NCBI GenBank assembly: GCA_026120035.1
Contig: JALRME010000011.1
Span: 992,001-1,056,000, forward strand
Length of the DNA: 64,000 bases
From: Coleophoma eucalyptorum
Lineage: Eukaryota; Ascomycota; Leotiomycetes; Helotiales; Dermateaceae
Reading direction: 5' to 3'
Below are positions 34,074-44,543 of the stretch, piece after piece. How positions within the stretch are numbered: position 1 is the first letter of the stretch; every line of letters starts with the position of its first letter. The position numbers were made by a program, and so were the translations under genes. A model generated the notes under the pieces. It saw only the letters and a list, made by a program, of their open reading frames with translations. It had not been told where the DNA came from and did not search any database.

Positions 34074-34935
34074 TAGCTCTCACCAATATTAGTCTAGTAG
34101 AGTAGTTATGCCAATATGCGATAAAAACATCACCTGGGAGACAAGTTACTTACAGAGCCGCCGCCCATGACCAGGCAAACCATCCAGGACATTCAGCATA
34201 TTAGCTTCGGTGCCTCAATGAAACAGGAATTATGGAAGATTCTCGCATTCTTCAATAAACTTGTAAACAATAAGGCATCTTCCAGAAGTCATAGAATTGA
34301 CCACGGGATTTGCCGAGCATTTACGTCGCGTCGAGCTTTGGTCCTCGCTCGAGCGCAAACTCGTGGCCCGCCCGCAGGTACTGGCAAGGATTCCCAGGAG
34401 CCTCGGTTGTGCTATGATAACCAAGCAGTCACTAATCTAGGAACAGACCCTTTGATAACGTCCACACGGGATAATTATACTTTCAGTCAGACATGTTTTG
34501 CTTGAGATGGTTTTGCGTCTTTCGAACCTAACACTGCCGGTACGGTTATTTGATGTGAGAAATGTAGGCGCGGTACCCCACAGTTTCGCCGTCGTTTTCA
34601 GCGAGCATAAAAGTACACTGCAGTCTAAAGACCATCATTTTTCAGGAATAGTATCCCTCGGCCTTGAAGTGTTACAGAGAGCTCGTGCGATTTCTGTGGA
34701 CCTCTGAAGGGGGTAGAATGACATACTTCAAGCTCAAATCTGTCCTGATCAGCTCTTAAGCTGTTCCTTGGCGTGCACCACTTTTTGGACCTGGCAGACA
34801 CGGAGATGTCTTATAGTCCCAGGGTAATCTACTGTGCTTTCTTCTTTATCGTTGCTATTTGGTCTTGTTTTCATCTTATGGAAACCTCTGCTTCGGCATC
34901 TTTTCAAAATTAGGGCTGTAGAGCATTGTTGAAAA
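34074..34935. other. Intergenic, no gene recognised
   Basis: Upstream of the next regulator. Frames at 34167-34505 and 34498-34707 lack protein character. Confidence 0.45.
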
Positions 34936-36961
34936 ATGGGAAACAGTACGTTCACACTTGTGGCCATTCATTATATCGTTTCATCTCTCGTGTCGCAGGA
35001 ATCTAAATCTTCGATATGTAAGATATTGATATCTGCTGATATTTCTAGTTGGCCGACCATCGCGAGGATGTTTTCGTTGCAAAAGTCGTAGGATAAAGGT
35101 ACGATATTGTCATACAGCTAATTTATGCATATTCTAAAGGCTAATATGTTCACAAATCAGTGTGATGAGAGTGAACCCGGGTGTTTGAATTGCAAGAAAT
35201 CAAAGAAACCATGTCCAGGATATCCTGCGCTATTCGACACCATATTCCGAGATGAGACCCAGTTGACGAAACGAAAGTTTAAAGCGAAAGAAGTGAGCAA
35301 CAAAGCTGAGTGTTTGCCTAATGCTAGTCAAATCCGTCCTGTCGCTGGCAGGCTTCGGCCTAATCCATACTCTGGATCCACTTCCTGGAGCTACAGCCAT
35401 GAAAAGCTCACAATTAAATCTTCAGCTGGTGGGCAAGTTATAACCAGTGTGAGTGAGAGGTCAAGAACCCGTTATCAAGTCAAACCTCCGCCGAAGTATC
35501 GAGAGCTGGGTATTCCAGTCGAACAGCAGTCGATCCATTACTTCTTTTCTAATTTTGTCCTTCTTCCTAGGTGGAGCAACAACCTTGGGCATATGACATA
35601 TCTTATGACATTGATGAAGCAGCCTGATCCAGGTTCGACATTCGCTTTGTCACTATCTGCAGTGTCTCTAGGAGCATTCGGAAACCGCCCACAGTCTAGG
35701 TGTCTTCGCCCCAAGGCTCTACAGCTGTATATAGCAGCCACTAGGCGGGTCAATATCGCCTTACGTGATCCTGAGCTCGTCAGATCTGATCATATGCTGG
35801 CTTCTGTCCTACTCCTAGGCCTGTTTGAGGTAATATCTAGTTTAACAAGCTTGTAAAATTCGAGTTAACAGCTACTAGACAATACATTCTACTGAATCTA
35901 CCATGAGTTGGAATAATCATATGTGCGGAGCTGTGGCGCTCCTGAAGATGCGCGGAAAAGAAATTCCAACGAATCCCATAACTCGACAGCTCTATCTCAT
36001 TGTAAGAGCACAAGTAGTCAGTCCTCAATCATTCTAATCTCTAAAATTACCACAGACTAAACAAAGCCATAGATACCTTATTGTTTCACGTATTCAAAAA
36101 CCTTAGATCTGCCGCTTGACTGGTGGATGAGTCTTTCAGTTCCTGGAATGCACAGCTCTAGCGATACAAATTTGAAGGTGGTTGACCTTAAGTCAAAGGT
36201 AGATTTTATCCTGGCATCGACTCAACGGTCTCTATCCGTGTATGAGCAAGTGGTGCAACTTGCTCATCAGGCCGAAGAATTAGAGGATGAATATGTCAAT
36301 TGGATAGCTGGCCTACAGGCACCCTGGCTCTTCAAAACAGTATCCTGGAACAGCAAACTGCCCGAAGAAGAGGCTGAAGATTCAATGTGCTTTCCTGGGA
36401 AAGTTGACCTATACGGCGGAATGTGGATGGCGAATATATGGAACATGACTCGAGCATGCCGCCTTCTCCTATATCAAGTTCAACTCCGCTGTGTAGCATG
36501 GATTTATGCTTCTCGAGATTATCAGATGAGCCCGGAGTATCATAAAGCTAGTCTGCAATGCAAGACACTTATCGCTGATATTATAGCCAGCGTACCTAAT
36601 TTTCTAGGAGGCATACCAGAGATTGACAGTGATGGGGGTGTCACTGCAGGATGCGCTTTTCCCTGCGGCGATGATAGCAGGATTGTTGGGAAAGGGGTTT
36701 CTGGGATGTTTCTTCTCTGGCCCCTTAGTACTGCAATAACATCGGATTTTGCCTCAGCCACTCAGCGCAAATGGATGGCCAAGAAGCTCCGTTTCGTGGG
36801 CGAGAATATAGGGATCAGTCAAAGCTTGGTATACTCTAATGTAAGTACTATGTTTCTAATATGCTCCGATACTAATTACCTTTCAGCATCATGTCCGTTT
36901 ACCTTCATGGAGGATAGCGATCGACAGAGAAGTCTCGTTGAAAGGAAGGGCTACCAATTGA
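34936..36961 (+). CDS. Zn2Cys6 transcription factor
   Basis: ATG at 34936 (exon 34936-35017), exon 35049-35098 and exon 35161 onward join as SSIFGRPSRGCFRCKSRRIK, then CDESEPGCLNCKKSKKPC. This is a full zinc cluster with an intron directly before the third cysteine. Effector-domain blocks include SIHYFFSNFVLLPRWSNNLG, GLFETIHSTESTMSWNNHM, CGAVALLKMRGKEIP, DLPLDWWMSLSVPG, and after a final intron HHVRLPSWRIAIDREVS before TGA at 36959. Two middle splice junctions (about 35831-35881 and 36018-36070) were chosen to keep frame and homology. The product is about 560 residues and apparently intact. It converges on the regulator at 37403-39206. Targets are unknown. Confidence 0.82.
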
Positions 36962-37402
36962 TATAATGTTTGATAGTGCACTAATACCTGATATAATCAC
37001 TAAGTGAGACGACAAAAACCGAAACACCTATGCTTTCTTTCCCTACGTAAGAACTGTCTGGCCTCTGGTCAATGACCAATTTTTCATTGATTCTATACCT
37101 TAACATTAAGAGATACTAGGACCTTAAATAGTGAGCATTCTTTATGGTATAACAAACGCATTTATATGCGAGCTATCGTAGTGGTCTTATAGATAGTGAA
37201 AAGGAAAAGTACTCTGAATGTGGTTGCCAAGAGCCATGATTTTATGTTTAGTTCCTCTTCAATTTCACAAGGGAAGCTATGCGATCATGTTCGTGTAAGA
37301 GTCTGCATAAATTCCAAGTGAATGTGTGAATACATAGACCAATCTATAGCTCTGAGTTCCACAAACCATCCTATGATGTGCCACAGTACCTCATTCAAAC
37401 AG
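36962..37402. other. Intergenic between convergent regulators
   Basis: About 440 bp with both 3' ends. No gene is seen. Confidence 0.6.
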
Positions 37403-39206
37403 TTACACTAAACTTGGAATGGATCTTGCTTGGCTCGTGATTGCACTCAACCTATCTATATATTTCGGGACTAATTCTTGATCGGAAACAAGATCTTCTT
37501 GTATCCACAAAGCCCTTAGGCTCCGCCTTAAACAATCTAGATTTCTTTTGTGTGTATTCTTCTCTGTCCTCTCGATTAAGTCGAGGATGATGATTCTGTG
37601 CTCATCAGTCCGTGCCTCGTAGCCTAGGATAAGCAGAGGGAAATGGAAGTCCAGAGCGCGTAACTGGCATAACAGAGCAAATGTACTATCCAGAAAAGGC
37701 TGCACATTCCGTAATTCCCCAGAAATACTTTCCGAAACTCGTGCAAGATAGATTATTGCCGCCATTTGATACAATTTGATCCTATCTGTAGCATTTGTGT
37801 TCGCCTCAGTCGAGGAATTCACACACACTTCAGAAACTTCCGCAATAATGCTGCCCCTACCTTCTAACATTCTGAGGCTTCCCGCAAAGTTCTCCATTGT
37901 GTCTTTCTGCTCGAACGCTTGGAAAAGCACGCTAAAAATCTCGAATAGAAACTGCAATATGCGATGAGAGGGGCGTACACGATTGGTCATCTGGGTACAA
38001 GGTTAGTAAAGTTCACGAAATAGGAATTAAAAGGTTTACTTGTGGTCCCTTGACACTTAAATTCCACTCCCAGTCTTTAATTCCCAGCTGCTTAACAAAA
38101 ATGGGTACTTCTGGACGATGTCGCCAGTGTAGAATGCTGAATTGAGCAATCACATCATGATAAGAAACCCAATCAAGTAATTGAGTTACAATACCCTTGC
38201 TTGTCTGAGACTCGAGGTGGTTTGCTTTAATAATATCTTTTACTCCACGGATATACCATAGCCAATGTCCGCTTGTGTCTGAGCATGTCTGGATCTTACA
38301 AAGATTTAGCACTCTAGACCACTCAGGCATTGTATAGGAACCAACCTCGAAAGAGCATAGAAGCATGCCCGCGGCGACATGCTGCGCTGCCTCCGTAGTG
38401 CCTAAGGTACCGTTCTCTGCGGATTTGGCGAGCGCACTGATGGCAGATGTCTTGAATTGAGCGGCTCGGGACTGGAGCCCATCACGATGTTGCGAAGAAA
38501 CTGCAAGCAAAGAGAGCAAGACTGCCCTGGAGGATTCAGTGCTGTTAGATAGTGCCATCTGAATTAACAAATCTCGGAAACCAGCCGCGTCCTGGTTGAA
38601 GATTACTAGGGAAGAGAATGCGGTAGATGCAACTGTCAGACACATGAGCCTCGGGTGCGCATTCAGCAATCATTTGGTTACACGTACAGTAATGCACCAG
38701 TTCCATTTCTCTTCCATCTAGTGGGCACGGTTTCCATAAGAATTCATAAGGCGTAAGTAGTAGATCGGGTAGAACCCTTGCTTGATTAGGTAATCCTATA
38801 TCAGTTTTAGCCATTGCCAGCAGCCCAGGAGTCAAAGTAAAAGTTTACTCCTAGTACTCAAATCTGTCAGGTAATTGTGCATTTTCAAATCCCGAAACGA
38901 GGTATGAATGATATAAAACTTGGAAAATCTGTTGCCATGGTTGCTTCCCAGAGGGCCATTCCCAAGCATCGCACGTTTATGATCGTTGACCCTCGGCCAC
39001 GAGAGACGGATACCATAACCTTGGCATTTCCTTCGGACTCGAGTGCAATTCAAGCAGCCTGGTAATTTGCGGTCACATCGAACTCTTCGATCTGTGGCAC
39101 GTAATCAGTCAGCTCTAAGCTAGTACATTTGGCATATGCTACTACCTTTGCAAGTCCAACAGCCAATAGGCGCTGCGAGACTCCCCAAAGAGAGATTATC
39201 TGCCAT
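37403..39206 (-). CDS. Zn2Cys6 transcription factor
   Basis: ATG at 39206 gives MADNLSLGSLAAPIGCWTCK. A 54-nt intron (39145-39092) follows, then DRRVRCDRKLPGCLNCTRVR and RKCQGYG complete the cluster. Exons continue through DLRLPNQARVLPDLLLTPY, ELVHYC|TLMCLTVASTAF, a long alpha-helical effector region (GMLLCSFEVGSYTMPEWSR, LWYIRGVKDIIKANH), and NLSVKGPQ|MTNRVRPSH. The stop is at 37403. All four introns are GT-AG. The protein is about 530 residues and appears intact. It belongs to the group in which an SPATULA-like alpha-helical domain replaces the classic middle-homology region. It is divergent, with a 477-bp gap, from the short-chain dehydrogenase at 39684, a possible target. Confidence 0.85.
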
Positions 39207-39683
39207 ACCGACGTGATGTTGTGTGAGTTTCCGCCTTCATCTTCCAAAGCGATGTTGTATGGTGTAAACCACGCGGGGCGGAGAGGTAGTTGCTGAAGAC
39301 ATTTGGTAGGTCCCAGAGGGATGCCATTTCTAAGCAAGTATTGTGACCCGACTAGATACAACCTCCTCAGTTCCTGACCAATAGACTATAGATGCTCGTG
39401 CTGCGCTTGCCTGAGGCCGCCGGAATGGCTCTGACGCACTGGCGGTTAATGACTATCACGTGATTCCCAGACCCACCCAAAGCAACTTCTCGCGATATTT
39501 GTGGGTCCATTTCCGCATGGTTAATAATGCAACAGAGACCCGAATTGTCAGGATCTATCAACTCAATCCTCGTTCTCTACGTATAAAACCATGGAATAGT
39601 CCCCCCTTTGTAGATTATATCGTAGGCCATTAAACTAGTAGTCACAGCTCCCTTATCACAATCCCAACCTCAAGCTTTTCACC
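39207..39683. promoter_or_regulatory. Divergent promoter, regulator / short-chain dehydrogenase
   Basis: This 477-bp interval lies between start codons of the minus-strand regulator and the plus-strand dehydrogenase. A TATA-like stretch CGTATAAAACC at about 39579-39589 lies roughly 100 bp before the dehydrogenase ATG. Confidence 0.45.
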
Positions 39684-40736
39684 ATGTCTTCCTATCTCAT
39701 CACCGGCGTATCACGAGGCATCGGCGTATGTGCATGACCTATGATGGCCTCCAATTCCCCCGATGGAAGGCTAATTAAGATTCTAGTTTGAATTTCTCCG
39801 CCAGATCTCAGCTGACCCTACTAATACCGTTATCGGGCTTGTTCGTGACAAGACCATGACCGAAAAAAAGGTCAGCGAGGAATTGAACCGACCCAATATC
39901 CATATTATCCAGGCCGATCTTACGGACTTCGACTCCTTGAAGGTAAACAAGTAACTCTTAGCCTAGTGTGATATAGGCTTATGCCCTATTCAGAAATCTG
40001 TGGATGAAGTCTCTCCTATAGTCAACGGATCCCTTGACTATATAATCGCCAACGCTGGTTATATTTCCAGTTGGTCCTCTTACGATCCTCTGAGTGTTTT
40101 GTATGTATTCCCCATGCCCCACGTTAAGTCGAATATGAATCCAGGAGACTAATTCCATGCTCCCAAACATAGGGGCAATGAACCTAAAAAGCTAGAAGAG
40201 GACCTACTAGAATGCTTCCGTATCAATGTCATGGGAAACATACACCTATTCAACCTCTACATGCCGCTCATTTTGGAGGGCAGCGTCAAGAAAGTCATTA
40301 CTATTTCATCAGGATACGCTGATAACGACCTTACCACAGGGTTCTCAATCGATGTTGCCGCCCCATACACAATCAGCAAGGCTGCTATGAACACCACCGT
40401 GGCAAAGTTCAGTGCCGAGTATGCGGAAAAGGGGGTTTTGTTCCTCAGTATCGCTCCGGGAGCCGTGGAAGTAGGGCAGGACAAAGATAGTGAGAAAACC
40501 CACTTAAGCCTCCCTTAGTGGCATCGTGCTAAGGACTTGTAAAAGTCACCGACCGCCAAATGAAGAATGCCGCCGTGGTAGGAGCCAAGTTTGCTCGCTA
40601 TGCCCCTCATTTCCGCGGTCGTACAACACCAGAAGAGTCTGTCAAAGATATGATGTCTGTTTTCAACGCAGCGAGTCTTGAATCTGGGCACGGTGGCAGT
40701 TTCATCTCACAATTTGGGAACAAACAGTGGTTGTAA
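39684..40736 (+). CDS. Short-chain dehydrogenase/reductase
   Basis: ATG at 39684 opens MSSYLITGVSRGIG with the TGxxxGIG coenzyme loop. It is followed after an intron by FEFLRQISADPTNTVIGLV. Later blocks are IIQADLTDFDSLK, IIANAGY (NAG motif), INVMGNIHLF, ITISSGY (catalytic Ser) and YTISK (catalytic Tyr-x3-Lys). Four introns join in frame, the last giving VGQDKDRLVKVTDRQMK. The end is SQFGNKQWL before TAA at 40734. The result is about 255 residues, a classical SDR of the fungal NAD(P)-binding group. The substrate is unknown. It converges on the hydroxyproline dehydratase-like gene with only a 165-bp gap. Confidence 0.87.
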
Positions 40737-40901
40737 AGAGATCAGCTGCCATTGTATCGTGGTGCAGTATTCATATGCCTATCTCTCTGGTATGGCTCGA
40801 GGTGTGAAGTATACTTGAAGTAGAGGATAGGGGATTTTGGAGGAGACTTCTCGGCATATATTCATCAAGGGCATTGATGTCTCTAGATCTTGCTACTTTC
40901 G

Positions 40902-42146
40902 TTAAGACAAATTTTTAAGAGAAAACCCATCCATACCAAGGCCGTCTTCCTTTTCAACGAAAAATGAATAGCAGCCTGTATAGTATGCCTGACCTTCGAC
41001 ACGCACATAGACAGCCTTTTTTGGTTGTTCACTGCTGGCATCCGCCTTTAAGTCGACCTCCTCAACCCAGGACCCGGTAAAACCCCGAAGTCTGTCGTAG
41101 GAACGTGACAGAATAGAGTGATATATCCAAGATTGATTCTTGGAGAGAGTTCCTTTGGCATGTGCGAGAGCAATTCGTGCAGCAACACATCCACCAGTTG
41201 GGGATCGGTCAATCTGTTGGTTTGCAAAGAAGCATAGCCCAGTCTCTTCCCCTACAACAGCCTCGTCTGTCGACCACGAATTCTGCTCAGTTTCTAGTTT
41301 CGAGGTGTCTTTCTTTCGTTCAATATCTTGATCTACTATCATAACAGAATACAAGAAGCCGAGTTCGTTTGTATCCGGATGGTGCACGCAGTATCCAAGG
41401 CTCGGATTAGCATTCACAGCATCCTTTAAGCATTTTGTAGCGCGATCCATGGCTACAAGGTCAATCTCTGATAAACCTTTGGGAAATCCCAATTCATTCG
41501 CGGATATTAAGCAATAAAATGCCCCCCCGTAGCTAAAATCAGCCACGACAGAAGTACGGCCTTGGAGTTCAGGCCACCGGTACTTTTCGTCCAAAGGAAC
41601 TGTGATACCTACGGCTGTAGCAAAGGAAGGAACTGATATGAATGACACGGGACGTGACGGGTCGGACTTTCCGCTCGGAAGGGTTGGAACCGTGACCTTT
41701 ACAACTCCACAAGGTACATGAAGATTAACAGCCGTGGTTTGGGTGCCGCTATCATACTTCAATAATTTCCGACGAGCAAAGACGGTCTCGTCTGCATCAA
41801 CCAAGAACCGGCCCAAAGCAATAGTGGCATGTCCGCACATAGTAGAGAATCCTTCATTGTGCATGAAGAGAACTCCCATATCGGCCTCTCCGGTTTTAAC
41901 AAGTTCTGTCTCTGGTCGCAAGATGGCGCCGTACATATCATAGTGGCCGCGAGGTTCCAAAATCAACAAGCGGCGAAATTGATCGAACTTTTCTTTGAAT
42001 TGGAATCGCTGTTGCAACAAAGTGCCGCTGATCTCTGGCAATCCAGACCATATTATTCGTGTGGGCTCGCCGGCGGTGTGCATTTCCACACAGTTGATAG
42101 GCGGAGACACATTGCCAAATAGGCCTTGCAAGGCTGCGCTGTTCAT
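40902..42146 (-). CDS. Proline racemase family, probable trans-3-hydroxy-L-proline dehydratase
   Basis: A single exon of 414 codons from ATG at 42146. Blocks are VEMHTAGEPTRI near the N-terminus, FSTMCGHATIALGRF with Cys104, and DRSPTGGCVAARIALAHAKG. Proline racemases and 4-hydroxyproline epimerases have Cys at both catalytic positions (MCGH and DRSPCG). Here the second is Thr317, the replacement known for trans-3-hydroxy-L-proline dehydratases, including human L3HYPDH, whose catalytic Cys is also residue 104. The predicted reaction is dehydration of trans-3-hydroxy-L-proline to delta-1-pyrroline-2-carboxylate. That would be an entry step for using collagen-type or antibiotic-derived hydroxyproline. 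The gene is complete, with no nonsense codon. A pyrroline-2-carboxylate reductase is not recognised nearby. Confidence 0.88.
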   Translation of the reverse strand: MNSAALQGLFGNVSPPINCVEMHTAGEPTRIIWSGLPEISGTLLQQRFQFKEKFDQFRRLLILEPRGHYDMYGAILRPETELVKTGEADMGVLFMHNEGFSTMCGHATIALGRFLVDADETVFARRKLLKYDSGTQTTAVNLHVPCGVVKVTVPTLPSGKSDPSRPVSFISVPSFATAVGITVPLDEKYRWPELQGRTSVVADFSYGGAFYCLISANELGFPKGLSEIDLVAMDRATKCLKDAVNANPSLGYCVHHPDTNELGFLYSVMIVDQDIERKKDTSKLETEQNSWSTDEAVVGEETGLCFFANQQIDRSPTGGCVAARIALAHAKGTLSKNQSWIYHSILSRSYDRLRGFTGSWVEEVDLKADASSEQPKKAVYVRVEGQAYYTGCYSFFVEKEDGLGMDGFSLKNLS

Positions 42147-42830
42147 GTTGAGGATCTGGTACGGAGTGTATTTCGTGGCATATAGGTAATTGGGAGTACT
42201 TTTCTGCAGTTGGACTTTGTGTTGGTTGTCGTAAGTGGGATTTCAAACTCTGCACGGAAAGGCCTTCCGCGTAAGCTGAGCGGGGAAATAGTATAACCGG
42301 CGGTTTAGACCACTATTTTTCGATGAGATCAACCTAAAGCATAAAAGTTTCGTCTTTAATTGGAGTTTTTTTGACTATATAGATAAGAGAAAAGACGGAG
42401 AGTAAGTCAATGCTTACGAAGGGAAAGACAAGGGTGGACGGAAGGATCTACCGCAGGTACCAAAAACATGCGGATAAGGTTACCGCAGCAGACAGCCCTG
42501 GGCAGTATGAAGTGTCCGCAGTAGATAAACCTTAGAGCAGGGTCATTGATATGATGAGATAACGACCGAGAAGCATATTCAAACATATTTACAACATCTC
42601 AACCTTTTCTATAAAGGTTATGCGATGAGTATTTTTGTTTATTACACATAAATCTAGCGAACCTCTTATATATGAGAGGGTATGGATTTCTCTAAGCGAC
42701 CTGGTCTTTCAACAGCCCACCAAGATGGCGACTTGTCATTCGTCGAAATTAATTGTCCTACGACCAAGTAAGATGGTCACACATCGTTGATCAGAAGGAA
42801 TCACCGGGCATACAATTATACCCTTTTTAG
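42147..42830. other. Intergenic / promoter region
   Basis: Upstream of the dehydratase. A GATAAGG at about 42474-42480 is the only motif noted. No gene. Confidence 0.45.
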
Positions 42831-43630
42831 GATAGACGGTATGATTTTGATGATCCTTATACTCATTACCACACTTGAATATCTCGATAAGCATACTCTA
42901 GTATAGGCGCCAATCCTCAGACTCGAGACCATCACCGATCTAGTGGGCAGCAATATTCCTGGCTCTTGTCCATTGTCTCTTTCGGATGTATGGGCACGCA
43001 GCGCGTGGCTGCACTGCTACTCACGAAGTACCCCATGAACCGAATAGTTGGGTTATCGACAACCGGATGGGCATCGTGTTGATTTGTATGGTAACTTGTC
43101 ATTATGTAAGTGGCCTTGCGATAAATCAGTTCCTTCTTGGATTATTTGAAGCATCAATCCTGCCTTGTTTTATAGCAATCTCAGCTCAATGGTGGAAGAG
43201 ATCAGAATAAGCATTTCGCACAGCCTTTGGGTTCAATACAACTGCTGAATCTTTGACGGCATACTGGCAAATGCGATCGCTAGACTATATGGACTATTGA
43301 ACTGGAAGGTTATGTTCCTAATCTGTGGCCGGTGACTATGCAAGTGCCCGTTCCTACACTCGTCATCCTGCCTACTTCTCCGAACACTCCTTAGCCAATC
43401 GCTAGCATAGAATCTCGGAATGTTTGCAATGCTTGTTGGCCTTACTGCTATGACAATTTGTGATGTACGGTATTGCGCTTGTGCAGTTTTGTGGATAAGT
43501 GGCGTGTGAAGACGTTGAGCCGTGGTGAAGCCAGCCGGTGCGGCGTATTGGCAAGGGCACAAACCAGCTATCACCGCTAGATCTAGCAGAGTGGGAAAAG
43601 AAGGCCTTCAAATATTCCGAGTAGTATCGG
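42831..43630 (+). pseudogene. Remnant of a Dal5-like (allantoate permease family) MFS transporter
   Basis: From an acceptor-like TTTTTAG at 42824-42830 the sequence reads RIDGMILMILILITTLEYLD and KHTLV, then a stop. APILRLETITDLVG and a SWLLSIVSFGCMG-like frame follow after a shift. LAINQFLLGLFEASILPCFI, AISAQWWKRSE, a stop, and AFRTAFGFNT come next. Further degraded pieces reach WEKKAFKYSE near 43625. These match, in order, the start of helix 1, the first loop, helices 4-5 and later parts of anion:cation symporters. At least four stops and several frame changes leave no usable gene. Confidence 0.75.
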
Positions 43631-43963
43631 GTAGTAAAGAGATGAATACAGCGCTCAAACCAAGATATAGGTTAACTCCGAAGTGTGCAGCGATGCTTTG
43701 CTCAAAGCCACCCATTGGAGTTCCCCGGCCTATTTCCATTGACAGATCTAGTAAATCAGTCGAACCGTAAGATGTGTCGGAGGATTACATCCAAAAGGGT
43801 CCTTCTACACGACAGACGACCTTAAGAGTTAAATCATATAGGTACTGGTCCAATCAGGACTAGTGGGCTTGTCCGACCGGTAATTGGGACCACGTTATTT
43901 CCGTCTGGAGGGTTACTTCCCCTTCCCGGGCCCATAAAAACAAAGCCATGGGTTGATCTTAAT

Positions 43964-44330
43964 GCTGCCTAAAGAGGATCGCACCAGAATGGCGATCCAC
44001 CTTATTTGCGTGTTCGGGGGAGAGCAGAATCCACCCCTGGGGAAATCTCAGCCCGCCACTTGCCCTTTGTCCCCACAATGCGAGAGGAATGGATCATAAA
44101 GCTACCCAAAGAGGATCGTACAATACTGGCGATCCACCGGATTTAGTCCAGAACGGACCAGACCAGAACTCACCCCGGTGGACATCTCAGCTAGCAACTT
44201 ACTATCGTCCGACCAAGCAATGAATTGATCTCTCGAGACACCCAAAAAGGATCGCACATTAATGACAATCCACCTGATTTGGTCTAGAACTGAGCCGGAC
44301 ATCTCAGCCCGTCAGCCACTTACCACCAAC
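43964..44330. repeat. Three diverged tandem copies of a ~137-bp repeat
   Basis: Units begin at 43964, 44101 and 44237 with GCTGCCTAAAGAGGATCGCA, GCTACCCAAAGAGGATCGTA and GACACCCAAAAAGGATCGCA. Each has GGCGATCCACC or ACAATCCACC about 20 bp further on and a later ATCTCAGC block. Spacing is 137 and 136 bp; the third unit is partial. The array ends about 215 bp before the WSC gene start. Confidence 0.8.
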
Positions 44331-44543
44331 CGCGCCAGCATTCCGGCTATTTCTCAGTTTTCTCTCTTGCACAACGAGCTACGATGTTGTTGATGGACAA
44401 AATTATCCGCAGACTAGCCGTTGCGGAACTATCATATATGGCGATGGCCAACCTGGCGAGGAGAGGGCAGGAACGAAAACAAAAATCCTGCCTCTCATTT
44501 TTCGCTTTCTGTTTTTGTCTGTTTTGTTTGCTCAACTGCAATT

